From NCBI GenBank assembly GCA_965220345.1, contig OZ244822.1:868001-932000 (forward strand): a DNA stretch of 64,000 bases. Reading direction: 5' to 3'. Source of the DNA: Aldehydirespirator sp965220345. GTDB lineage: Bacteria > Actinomycetota > Acidimicrobiia > Acidimicrobiales > Aldehydirespiratoraceae. Below, piece after piece: positions 51,686 through 60,675 of the stretch. The first letter of the stretch is position 1. Every line of letters begins with the position of its first letter. The translations under genes were made by a program, and so were the position numbers. A model generated the notes under the pieces. It was not told the DNA's origin. It ran no database searches and saw nothing but the letters and a program-made list of their open reading frames with translations.

Positions 51686-53335
51686 TCACATTCCCCAGAC
51701 GGTGATGTGCTTGTCACCTGAGGACTCGTGGCGACAGAAGATCTTGTCATCCCAGGCCATATCGGGCGTGCGGTCGAATATAACCAGATGCCCTGCTTCG
51801 GCATTACAGCGATCCATATATGCGGCGGTCTGCTCAAGTCCTTCAGCAATAGTGCGCTCCAGGCCCTTGTGTCGCACTTTGCACTCCACAACGAAGCGAT
51901 TCATGACAGCTTCGCTGGCTTCGTGTTTGGAAGTTTCTTGTAAAGCCACGCCCGACTTGAATGCATTTGTTTCGGTTGCTTCGGGCCACAGGATCAAAAG
52001 ATCGGTGCGGCCTCTGCCTAGGCCGTATTCGCGCTCAATACGTCCCCCGCTGTTCACCACACGTTGCAGGAACGCCTGCAACAGCAACTGCGGCCCTGCT
52101 TCTTTGTAGTCGAAACGTTCAACCCAATGCTCGGAATGCTCTCTGAAGAATCGCTGGAATGCGTCAAGCAGTTTGTTTAGGTCAAGCGTGCCGTCAGCGC
52201 GGACATACCATGAGGTTTGCTGCGGGATCATCGCCTCTTCGCCGTGTACAAGCTCACGCGGGATGACTTCTCGGTAGATCGGGTTAGCGATCTCAGCGGG
52301 CCCGTCTCGGGTTAGAAGTCCTAGGTCTCGCACGTATTCAATGTCATCTGCACGCACCGTGTGAGCGGTCTCGCCGCCTGTCAGCAGAGGCTCAACCACG
52401 CGACGCACGCGGTTCTCACGGAGCCGGAACGCAAGCTGGTCCAGGTGCGTTTCACGCCGCAAGATCAACTGTTCCTGCGCTGCCATTATGGCTTCTGCGC
52501 TGATTGTGCGACTGCGGTCACGGCCAACCTTGTTGGCGAAACATGCCTCGTATGCCAAAGCGTTGACCAGCCACGGCTGGCCGCGGGTCTGCTGCCAAAG
52601 CGTTGCATGAGCTTCGGGTTTGAAGGCTTGCCCGGTCGCTTCAGTGTGTTGCATAAGCAGTTCGCTGACTTCGTTTTCGGCGAAATCTCCGAGTCGCAGC
52701 GACACAGCCTTGATGTTGAAAGCGCTGCCGCCTGTGATTATTTCTGTATCAGAGCCCGCTGCCGTTTGGATGCGATAGTCCCGCACGTCACGCACGCCGC
52801 AAAGCACTAGCGACTGCGGAAAACTGTTGGGTCGCTGCGCGTAACCGGCACGCAGTTGACGTAGCACGGATACGAGCGTGTCTCCGATCAGAGAGTCGAT
52901 TTCGTCGATTAGCAGCACCAGCGGGCGTGGTGTGGCGGCTGCCCATCTGCTAAGCGTTTCTCCGAGCGCTCCATGGGGACCAGCTGTTTCGAATGCCTCA
53001 GCAATCAAGCCAGAGAGAAGGTCTTCGCCAAGGGTCAGTTCCGCCTCACGAGCTAGTTGGGCGAGGATGGCCCGCATAGCGCTCTGGACATCATTTCGCG
53101 CTGACTGGCCCACTTCGACATTCACGTATACGCAGCGGTAGTCGCCACTGTCGTTGAGTAGGTCGCGCAAAGCAAGAAGTGTTGATGTTTTGCCTGTTTG
53201 GCGAGGCGCGTGCAAAACGAAATAGCGCTTGTCCGCCACGAGCCTCAATATCTCGTCGGCATCAAGTCGCTCCATCGGCGGAAGGCAATAGTGGTCAGCA
53301 GCATCTACCGGCCCGGTCGTGTTGAAAAACTTCAA
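51686..53335 (-). CDS. AAA_14-like ATPase fused to a PD-(D/E)XK nuclease-like domain
   Basis: 549 residues. Walker A HAPRQTGKTSTLL is near residue 40 and Walker B LVLLIDEIDSL near 140. The C-terminal domain has IEREYGLGRGRTDLLIL followed by RFVVECKV, giving the D...ExK nuclease signature. The start is TTG, justified by AGGGAGGG six bases upstream. Proteins of this shape are widespread, often near mobile or defence genes, and their function is not known. There is a 214-base gap with no gene upstream of the MaoC gene's start. Confidence 0.72.
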   Translation of the reverse strand: MKFFNTTGPVDAADHYCLPPMERLDADEILRLVADKRYFVLHAPRQTGKTSTLLALRDLLNDSGDYRCVYVNVEVGQSARNDVQSAMRAILAQLAREAELTLGEDLLSGLIAEAFETAGPHGALGETLSRWAAATPRPLVLLIDEIDSLIGDTLVSVLRQLRAGYAQRPNSFPQSLVLCGVRDVRDYRIQTAAGSDTEIITGGSAFNIKAVSLRLGDFAENEVSELLMQHTEATGQAFKPEAHATLWQQTRGQPWLVNALAYEACFANKVGRDRSRTISAEAIMAAQEQLILRRETHLDQLAFRLRENRVRRVVEPLLTGGETAHTVRADDIEYVRDLGLLTRDGPAEIANPIYREVIPRELVHGEEAMIPQQTSWYVRADGTLDLNKLLDAFQRFFREHSEHWVERFDYKEAGPQLLLQAFLQRVVNSGGRIEREYGLGRGRTDLLILWPEATETNAFKSGVALQETSKHEASEAVMNRFVVECKVRHKGLERTIAEGLEQTAAYMDRCNAEAGHLVIFDRTPDMAWDDKIFCRHESSGDKHITVWGM

Positions 53336-53433
53336 AGGCCCTCCCTGCTACTCAGTCACTACTTCTCAGCCGCTACCTCAACAAATCATACGCAAGCTCT
53401 TGGAATAGAGCCATAGAGCCGACGTTCTGTCGG

Positions 53434-54561
53434 TCAGAGCTGTCTAAATCTTGCTGGGTTTAGGGCTTTGATTAGATCAGGTGCCAGCGGGAGCGGCTGG
53501 GGATTGGGGTCTGACTGCTGAGCTATGAGCGCGGCCGTTAGCTGACCAAGCACTGGCGCGGTTTTGATGCCGTAGCCTCCCTGACCGGCCAGCCAGAAAA
53601 ACCCAGAATGGTCGGGATCGAAACCAACCGCTGGAACATGGTCGCTGGTGAAGGTGCGCAAACCCGCCCAGGTGCTACGCACGCCGCGCACTTTCAGGGT
53701 GGTGGACTCCTCAAGTTCTTGCACTCCTAGCGCGATGTCCTCGGTTTCGGGACGGGCATCGCAAGGCTCGCTGAGGATTTCGTCAGCGGGAGATGCCAAC
53801 AACAGCTCACCTTCGGGCTCGAAATAGAAGCGGTTATCTGCGTCCCATACCATCGGCCAGCTATCGATCTGCACGTCTTGAGGCGGAGGGAACATAAACA
53901 CCGAACGCCGCAGAGGTTGCAGCCCTAGCGGTTTCACGCTCGCCAGTTCTGCTACCGCATCGCACCATGCCCCCGCAGCGTTGATAATCACGTCACAATC
54001 CCAATGCTGATCGCTGGCAGTCACCCGCCAACCGTTGCTAGTTCGGGTGATGCTGCTCACTTCCGACACCAAGTGCAGTTCTGCGCCTCGGGCACGAGCA
54101 CCACGCATAAACCCCTGCAACAAGGCATCAACATCGATTGTCATTGCGCCAGGCTCATACATGCCGCCTGCTGCGCCTTCTGGCTTCAGCACACTCACAA
54201 GCTTGCGGCATTGTGCTGCGTCGAGTTGATGCACTTCAACGCCCAAGTCTGTGGCTTGAGCCGCTTTGTCTTCAAGAAGATGCAGTTCGCTGGGGCGGGC
54301 GATCCACAGCAAGCCTCGGGGTGTCAGCAGTTGCTGGTCTGTGAAACCGTCGGGTGGTTCAGTCAGAAACGACCGTGCAACTCCGGCTAGGACGCGCACT
54401 GTTGACGCGCCTGAAGTCTCCGTGATGAGCGCAGCTGAGCGTCCAGTGGCATGAGCCCCCGCCTGAGCTTCACGCTCGACCATCACCACCGAAGCATCTG
54501 GTGCTAGATGCCAAGCCGCTGAAGCACCAGCGATCCCAGCACCAATCACCACCACTCTCAT
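53434..54561 (-). CDS. FAD-dependent amino acid oxidase/dehydrogenase (DAO family)
   Basis: 375 residues. The FAD Rossmann motif VVVIGAGIAGASAAWHL is at the start and a second FAD contact VIINAAGAWCDA is mid-sequence. The C-terminus reads GQGGYGIKTAPVLGQ, matching glycine oxidase and D-arginine dehydrogenase relatives. It oxidises an amine substrate, transferring hydride to FAD. Its start overlaps the methyltransferase stop as ATGA, an unusual operon partner for a DNA-modifying enzyme. Confidence 0.82.
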   Translation of the reverse strand: MRVVVIGAGIAGASAAWHLAPDASVVMVEREAQAGAHATGRSAALITETSGASTVRVLAGVARSFLTEPPDGFTDQQLLTPRGLLWIARPSELHLLEDKAAQATDLGVEVHQLDAAQCRKLVSVLKPEGAAGGMYEPGAMTIDVDALLQGFMRGARARGAELHLVSEVSSITRTSNGWRVTASDQHWDCDVIINAAGAWCDAVAELASVKPLGLQPLRRSVFMFPPPQDVQIDSWPMVWDADNRFYFEPEGELLLASPADEILSEPCDARPETEDIALGVQELEESTTLKVRGVRSTWAGLRTFTSDHVPAVGFDPDHSGFFWLAGQGGYGIKTAPVLGQLTAALIAQQSDPNPQPLPLAPDLIKALNPARFRQL

Positions 54562-55490
54562 ACAGTTGCCCTACCCCGATAGGGATCAAGCCCGAGGCGA
54601 GAGCTAGCAAGTTCTACATAGCTTGGATCGGTGTCGTACCCGACAGCACGACGGCCCGAGGCGACCGCAGCCAGCAACGTTGAGCCAGATCCCATGAACG
54701 GATCCAGAACCAGATCATCGGCATACGTGTACAACTCAATCAGACGACGCGGCAACTCCACTGGGAACGGTGCGGGATGACCTACTCGACGCGCACTCTC
54801 AGGCGGAATTTCCCATAAATCCAAAGTCGAGTTCATGAAATCTTCGCGTTCGATGGTCGCCCTCCACGGCAAGCCCTGCTCTCTGCGCTTCGCAGCCGGG
54901 ATTGCCCGATCAAAACGCCCTTTGCCAGCCACAATCACGCGCTCCGTCACGTCACGCAATACTGGATTAGACGGCTTACAGAACGAGCCCCAAGCACACG
55001 AGCCACTACTTCCAGCAGCTTTACGCCAGATGATCTCACCTCTCAGCAGCATTCTCAGCTCGTCTTGCAGAATGCCGATTACATCTGCGGACAGCGACCG
55101 ATACGGCTTGCGTCCCAGGTTGGCGACATTAACCGCGATGCGCCCCCCTGGCTCAAGCACCCGAGCACATTCGGAGAACACAGCCGTGAGCATCTCAAGA
55201 TAATCACAGTACTTTTGTGGGACTTCGCTCCCATCAGGTGCCAGCATCGCTAGCTCGTATTCCTTTCCTACAAAATACGGTGGCGAAGTCACCACTAGCG
55301 CGACACTGTTATCAGGCAGCTCATCCATCCGGCGACTGTCACCCAACAGCGGACGGGGACTGTCGAATCCGTCGGCGTACTTGACCGTGTCCTCACTAGA
55401 CAACTCTGGAGCTGGAAAGCGCTCGTAGAACGCCGAGGCGTCGTGCCCCTCTCGGCGGCTAACACCAAAACTGGAGGTCTCGGTAGCCAT
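54558..55490 (-). CDS. Site-specific DNA methyltransferase (beta class)
   Basis: 310 residues. The catalytic motif IV is TSPPYF and the SAM motif I follows later in DPFMGSGSTLLAA, the beta-class order. This class methylates the amino group of adenine N6 or cytosine N4. Two forms of the 5' end occur in the window: this intact gene and a truncated copy at 56502. No restriction endonuclease with a clear fit is adjacent, so it looks orphan or regulatory, unless the ATPase-nuclease at 51686 is connected. It is coupled to the downstream oxidase. Confidence 0.88.
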   Translation of the reverse strand: MATETSSFGVSRREGHDASAFYERFPAPELSSEDTVKYADGFDSPRPLLGDSRRMDELPDNSVALVVTSPPYFVGKEYELAMLAPDGSEVPQKYCDYLEMLTAVFSECARVLEPGGRIAVNVANLGRKPYRSLSADVIGILQDELRMLLRGEIIWRKAAGSSGSCAWGSFCKPSNPVLRDVTERVIVAGKGRFDRAIPAAKRREQGLPWRATIEREDFMNSTLDLWEIPPESARRVGHPAPFPVELPRRLIELYTYADDLVLDPFMGSGSTLLAAVASGRRAVGYDTDPSYVELASSRLGLDPYRGRATV

Positions 55491-55528
55491 TTCTTGAATC
55501 TAGTTCAGCAGTGAGACAACAGCAGGGA
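55430..55528 (+). repeat. 99-bp direct repeat, left copy, includes methyltransferase start
   Basis: Identical to 56504-56602 except for one base. It spans the first 20 codons of the methyltransferase and about 37 bases upstream of its start codon. The two copies flank a 975-bp segment with two to three genes. Confidence 0.92.
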
Positions 55529-55699
55529 GGCACTAGCTAGCGGGATCCAGTGAAAGTTCTCAGAAAACACGGGATCGGAACTGTCTGACCTGTGTAACAG
55601 GGAGTTCGCAGCGCCGATCTCTTTGATGCGCAGGTCATCCACTCTGTGACACATGAAGCCACAATCTGGGCAACGCAACCGTCGCTGCACAGAAGACAT
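55505..55699 (-). CDS. Small hypothetical with zinc-knuckle-like start
   Basis: 64 residues from ATG 55699, reading MSSVQRRLRCPDCGFMCHRV. The CPDCG pair resembles half of a zinc ribbon. The frame ends inside the left copy of the 99-bp repeat, so the 3' part may have been replaced by the duplication. There is no strong ribosome binding site. I rate it as a weak gene call. Confidence 0.3.
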   Translation of the reverse strand: MSSVQRRLRCPDCGFMCHRVDDLRIKEIGAANSLLHRSDSSDPVFSENFHWIPLASASLLLSHC

Positions 55700-55773
55700 G
55701 CTTAACTGCACATCCCTCGTACTACAAGCGCGCCAGCGACAAACGAACGCGCCAGTTGGAGTCAAGCGGTGAT

Positions 55774-56184
55774 TTAGGTCTCGGCTTGTTGTGGGTCTCG
55801 GCGACCGAGCACGAACACGGCTGTTAGTGCCACAATGTCGAACGATCCAAGAATGATGCCAGCAACACTGTGGCCGTTGTTGATTAGCCAAGCAGACACA
55901 GCCAAGCACAGCACGGCCACTGTGAAACCTGCACCAAGTCCGATTGAAGCTCGCCGAGACTCTGCCTCGTCCATGCGATGCCGATGCCCTCTTTCCTCAT
56001 CAGAAGAAGAAAGGATCCGATCTACGAGATCGGGACGGATCTCAGCATACGCGGCTAAGTCTGCCGGAGAAGGCAAAGGCCCAGCTCGAAAGGTTGATGT
56101 ATAACGCTCAAGCGTGACCCGCTGCTCGGATGGTTCACCAACTGAAGCAGCAGAACCTTGCGCAGGTAGTTCGCTTTCGTTCAC
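55774..56184 (-). CDS. DUF2335 family membrane protein
   Basis: 136 residues from a GTG at 56184. The motif GPLPSPADLAAYAEIRPDLVDRILSSSDEERGHRHRMDEAE is the DUF2335 soluble head. Two helices follow, GLGAGFTVAVLCLAVSAWLI and HSVAGIILGSFDIVALTAVFVLG. The GTG overlaps the stop of the upstream small gene as GTGA. The family is scattered in phage, plasmid and genomic island contexts and has no known function. The gene lies within the segment bounded by the 99-bp repeats. Confidence 0.7.
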   Translation of the reverse strand: MNESELPAQGSAASVGEPSEQRVTLERYTSTFRAGPLPSPADLAAYAEIRPDLVDRILSSSDEERGHRHRMDEAESRRASIGLGAGFTVAVLCLAVSAWLINNGHSVAGIILGSFDIVALTAVFVLGRRDPQQAET

Positions 56185-56441
56185 CCGGTCGGGTGCTCCA
56201 GCACCTGCTGACCCATAGCACGACGCAAATCTGCGCCCACTGCATCCCAATCCGCCCCAAGTGCCTCAGCATCTGTGGCGTGTCGCATAGTTGATATCCG
56301 ATGCCTGCTGAGACTTCCCGTAAAATCAAAAATAAGCGCAACCCCACGGAGGTAATCCCGGATTGGCGAACGCATCGACCGGGCAACCCGACCATCCGAA
56401 GTGCAGCGAGCGGTGATGCCGAGTTCGACATTTTCGTTCAT
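56181..56441 (-). CDS. Small hypothetical coupled to DUF2335 gene
   Basis: 86 residues from ATG 56441, with AGGAG six bases upstream. The start MNENVELGITARCTSDGRVARS is followed by a short beta-rich core SPIRDYLRGVALIFDFTGSL and a charged helix. No recognised family. It is translationally coupled with the DUF2335 gene, so the two proteins are likely to work together, and it lies within the repeat-bounded segment. Confidence 0.55.
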   Translation of the reverse strand: MNENVELGITARCTSDGRVARSMRSPIRDYLRGVALIFDFTGSLSRHRISTMRHATDAEALGADWDAVGADLRRAMGQQVLEHPTG

Positions 56442-56501
56442 AACATCTCCTAGCCTGCCAGGTAACAGCACAGTTCACGATAGCGGGTCACAAGACGCAT
56501 G

Positions 56502-56564
56502 TCACGCCGAGGCGTCGTGCCCCTCTCGGCGGCTAACACCAAAACTGGAGGTCTCGGTAGCCAT
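56502..56564 (-). pseudogene. Truncated 5' copy of the DNA methyltransferase gene
   Basis: Encodes only MATETSSFGVSRREGHDASA, the exact N-terminus of the methyltransferase, then a TGA at the repeat boundary. It lies in the right copy of the 99-bp repeat and probably represents the original promoter-proximal end before the insertion. Confidence 0.85.
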
Positions 56565-56602
56565 TCCTTGAATCTAGTTCAGCAGTGAGACAACAGCAGG
56601 GA
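56504..56602 (+). repeat. 99-bp direct repeat, right copy
   Basis: Matches 55430-55528 with one substitution near the start codon. See the left copy for meaning. Confidence 0.92.
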
Positions 56603-56643
56603 ACGGCCGCTGCATGCTGCTCCCGCTGCGTGCATAAGCGTTT

Positions 56644-56683
56644 TTGACGTAGTTGACGTGCTATATGCGGTCAACTACGTCAA
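56644..56683. terminator. Perfect 14-bp hairpin downstream of the Calx-beta gene
   Basis: Arms TTGACGTAGTTGAC and GTCAACTACGTCAA with a 12-base loop, 12 bases after the stop at 56696 on the minus strand. No T tract follows in that direction, so a stem-only terminator or protein-binding palindrome is possible. Confidence 0.6.
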
Positions 56684-56695
56684 GAACGGGAAATG

Positions 56696-59600
56696 CTAGT
56701 CGTTGTCTTTGATGGTTAAGACGGGTTGACTGTCAGCGATTTGTGCGCCTTGGGGTTCTGATAACACGATCGTGAACGTTTCATCAGGCTCTTTGACGCG
56801 ATCATTCAACGCGTAAATCAAACCAATATTGGAAGTCACACCCGGTCTGAAACTAATAGACGAAGTCCGTAACACGAAATCCTCGCCTGCTGTCGCATAC
56901 CCAGAACCTGTACCAAGTATCTTAGGAGTGTACTTAACTGTCACCTGTTCACTAGCAGGCTTGTTGAGCTTGAAACGAACAAGATAAAACGGACTCCGAC
57001 CCTCAACATAGATACTGTCCTGCACAGAAATCGTAACCACATCCACAAGCGGCGGCGGAGGCGGTAGCGGATCGTCATCATCAGAGATAGCAACGGTTGC
57101 TGTAGATGCAGATGAATCCAGGTCATAACCAGAGCCGGTAGCCAACGTCACAGTCACAGACCCGTCAGGCTCATCAATAGAGTCACCCGTAGTAGCGACC
57201 GTGAACGTAGTTGTGCCGCTGGTTCCGATTGTGACTGTTTGTGAGCCTGTGGTCACACCATAACTACCCCTAGAGGTGACATTCACAGACACACCCAACG
57301 ATGCTGACGGCACCGGAGACGCAGCAAGCGTGAACGTTGCGTTGCTGCCCTCAGTGACCGTGCTACCAGCAGTGATACTGACCTCAGGAGTCGGTGGTGG
57401 TAGCGGGTCGTCATCATCAGACACAGTCACGGTTGCTGCTGACGCAGACGAATCCAGGTCATAGCCAGTGCCGGTAGCCAATGTGACGGTCACAGACCCG
57501 TCAGGCTCATCAGTAGAGTCACCCGATGTAGCAACAGTGAACGTAGCAGACCCGCTAGTAGGGATCGTGACTGTCTGAGAGCCTGCGGTCACACCATAAT
57601 CACCACTAGAGGTAACATTCACATTGACCTGCAAAGCTGCTGACGGCACCGGAGACGCGCTAAGCGTGAACGTTGCGTTGCTGCCCTCAGTGACCGTGCT
57701 ACCAGCAGTGATACTGATCTCAGGAACCGGTGGTGGCGGGTTGTCATCATCAGACACAGTCACGGATGCTGCTGATGCAGACGAAGCCAGGTCATACCCA
57801 GCGTCATCTACCAAAGTCACAGTCACAGAGCCGTCCACCTCATCAACAGTGTCACCACTAGTAGCAACCGTGAACGTAGCAGACCCGCTAGTAGGGATCG
57901 AGACTATCTGTGAGCCTGTAGTAACACCATAACTACCCGTGGCAGACACAGTCACGGTCACATCAAGATTCGCAGCCGGTGCCGGAGACGCAGCCAACGT
58001 AAACGTTGCGTTGCTGCCCTCAACCACATCACTACCAGCAGCAATACTAACCTCGGGAGTGGTTGCTGCAGGTGCGGAAACCGCAGCAAGGGCTTGCAAC
58101 GCAGCAACTACCGGATCCCAGCGAACACTCCAGAACGTTCGCGCGTTTTGTTGCGCTTCGCTAACTGTCATTGAGCTGCCAGTGAACCCAGGCACAGACT
58201 CACCAAACGCCAACAGCACACGCTTCCAACGATTCACATGCGCGGCACCATTACCAGTTTCAGCTGCGTAACCTTTCACATCGTTGACCAACGAAGCGGG
58301 AACCACATAAACAGACTCGCTAGTCTCAGACTCAGTCTCAGTAGTGTCGGTTGTGTCCGTGGTGTCTGTCGTGTCGCTGTTGGTGGTGTCTGTAGGGGTT
58401 TGTGCTTCCAGAGCTGTCAACGCAACCACGACCGGATCCCAACGACTCCAACCTTTATCAGCAAAAGTTTGCGCTTCGACTGCGGTCATTGGTGTGCCCG
58501 TGAACCCAGACACGCTCTCACCAAAAGCTACGAGCACACGCCTCCAACGATTCACATGCTCACTGCCATGAAAAGCCTCAGCCGCATACGCTTTCACATC
58601 AGCCAACAGTTGCGCTGACACAGCATCACTGCTGCTGGTTTCTTGTTGTTGCACAGTATGCTTCGGATAGTTTTCACTAAACACAGAATGACGACCATTC
58701 TGATTATCTTTCACACGAACCTTGATCTTTTTAGGAGTACTATCATCAGCCGTACTCAAAGTAACCTCCACCTCAAACTGCACACACGCAGCAGTACGCC
58801 CCTCAACCGACGAACCCTCATATTTACCCCAAAAATACCCGAACACACCATACGGAAACAAACCCGGCGAATACGGCACAGCCGGAGAAGTCTCATCAAC
58901 ACCTTGCGTGAGAGGATCATCAGCTACCGCAGCCTTAGCGCGCGTGTCGCCAAGCTGATGCGCGGACGCGCACAACGGACCATCCCTAAACCTCAAAGAA
59001 GCAGTCTCAGTACCCGTCTCACCATCAAAACTCGCTAAATCAACCGTCACCAACGAATCCGCGAGCTTCTTCACCAAACCAGGATCATTTCCTGTCCTAA
59101 TCCCGCCACTCCAAGTGCTCGTCAACAAATCAAAAACCCTATAACCACCAGAAAGGTCGCTTAAAACATTCTCTTCGAAATACGCTGCATAATCAGCATG
59201 CGTATTCGCATTAAACGGCACAGCTCTATCAGCAAACTCTGTGCTACTACCAAAAATACGTTCATTATGTAAAGCAGGATCAGTGATATCCATACCAGCA
59301 GTCACAACCCTCGGATCACCAAACACCGCCTCAGGCTTTACTTCAGGAGCGAGCTCCAGTTTCGTCACCTTAACAGAATCCACACTCTGCCAAACCGTAC
59401 CCGCAGGAGCCACAAAATCACAATACGAATCCGCAACAGCAGTCTCAAACAACTTGAGTGTCGTAGCATCACCATCACCATCATCACAATCATAAGGACT
59501 AGCAGCAATCACATAAACGGGCGAAATACCATAAAAATGGAATAAATCAGTATTATCATAGTCAATCGGGCCCTCAATCGGGCTGCCATTAATGGAAAAA

Positions 59601-60314
59601 GACGCTATTACACTACTAGCCCCAAAATACCCAGTAGCATGTTTCGTGCCATCAGCATTCGAACCCGTCCAAACATCACTAACATTAGATAAAACGTCTC
59701 CATCCGGAGCACGTACATCTGAAGGTGCATAGTTCTCCCAAGCCGACGACCAGAACCCTACCTGTGTCGTAGATGAATAATCCTGCGATATCCGTTTACC
59801 GTTCAACCAATAAACCGGAGCCACCGTATCAGAAGGCCCCAGTTTGGCATTATCACGAGCATCCACCGCGGACGTAGAACCCACAACCCGATACGTCGAC
59901 GAATGCCTACGAATAGCAGAATGACCGAAACCTGCGCGCCTTTGCACAAACCTGTTATACCAACCAATACCCGTCTCATCAGCGTTATCCTGCAGTGCCG
60001 TCACAAACAACAAGCGGAACTTCTCACCCGGCCGCAAACCATCAGGCTTCAAATCCCAAAAAAACGGCACCGTAACCGTGCCATCAGCATTAACAACCGG
60101 AGCCGAAACCGCAGCAGGCGGCGTGGACTGGGCAACTACACGCCCAGAATCAACAACCCCCAACCCAACAGCAAACAACACCGCCACCAGCAGCGCAACC
60201 ACCGCACGCGACCACCCAAACCGAAACATCAGGCAGCCACCCCCCCCCCCCGCGAGTCGCAGACACGTCAAGCGACGACAAACCCACACCACCAGACAAC
60301 CCAGAAACCCTCAT
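56696..60314 (-). CDS. Large surface protein with Calx-beta repeats; G12 tract at the 5' end
   Basis: A start ATG at 60314 has AGGAG seven bases upstream, but the frame hits a run of 12 G at 60240-60251 and goes off after about 54 codons. The long frame continues MFRFGWSRAVVALLVAVLFA, a signal peptide with start ATG 60229, and runs to 56696. Domains in order: an N-terminal beta-rich domain, two copies of a 75-residue HVNRW...FGES...WDPVV module at about 58630-58415 and 58315-58085, then three Calx-beta-like units near 58050-57060 with D-rich ends, and a last Calx-beta domain to the end. 11 or 14 G would restore the upstream frame. Likely an adhesin or matrix protein. Confidence 0.72.
57060..58060 (-). 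repeat. Three tandem Calx-beta-like units, about 333 bp each
   Basis: The segments with TCATCATCAGA-type DNA coding DDDxxxPP recur at about 57071, 57404 and 57737. Each unit encodes TPEVSITAGSTVTEGSNATF, YGVTTGSQTVTIPTSG, DEPDGSVTVTL and YDLDSSAS, close to identical between units. Confidence 0.85.
60240..60251 (+). repeat. C12/G12 homopolymer tract near the start of the Calx-beta gene
   Basis: Twelve C on the plus strand, G on the coding strand, 63 bases after the ATG at 60314 and 10 bases before the ATG at 60229. Lengths of 11 or 14 put the upstream start in frame with the protein. Confidence 0.9.
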
Positions 60315-60316
60315 GA

Positions 60317-60675
60317 CTAGCTCCTAACAAATTTGGGGACAGGACTATTCATGCATCATAGTAGCAGAACCTACACAACTCCGCAACACCACCACCAGTC
60401 AGGGACCGGCAAGCCCACCTGCCAACTGCGCGTTCTACATCAGCTACAGCCCAGAACATCTAGCAGCTGACTCTCAGACCACGCCAAGCCAGATACACAA
60501 AAATTCTGATAGCCCTACAGGCTCTGACAAGGTTCTTCTGACAGGCTCTGACAAAACATGAGCGCTGACGGTGCCCCGACCGCTTGACTTCTTATTCAGA
60601 CAGGCACGCCGACGGTATACAATTTGTGATCGTGCTTTGTGTCTTGGTGTTTGCCCGCAGAACCAAAGTCGGGCC
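60317..60675. other. Intergenic region between divergent genes
   Basis: Contains the 5' region of the surface protein and the gamma-glutamyltransferase-like gene. ACAGGCTCTGACAA occurs at 60517 and again at 60541. I found no further gene in it. Confidence 0.5.

Noticed and set aside
51487..51891. Minus-strand open frame in the MaoC-ATPase gap
   Set aside because: It is an out-of-frame shadow of the ATPase-nuclease gene 3' end and has no independent features.
58643..59038. Plus-strand open frame opposite the large surface protein
   Set aside because: It overlaps a conserved part of the surface protein and has an odd basic composition typical of antisense reading.
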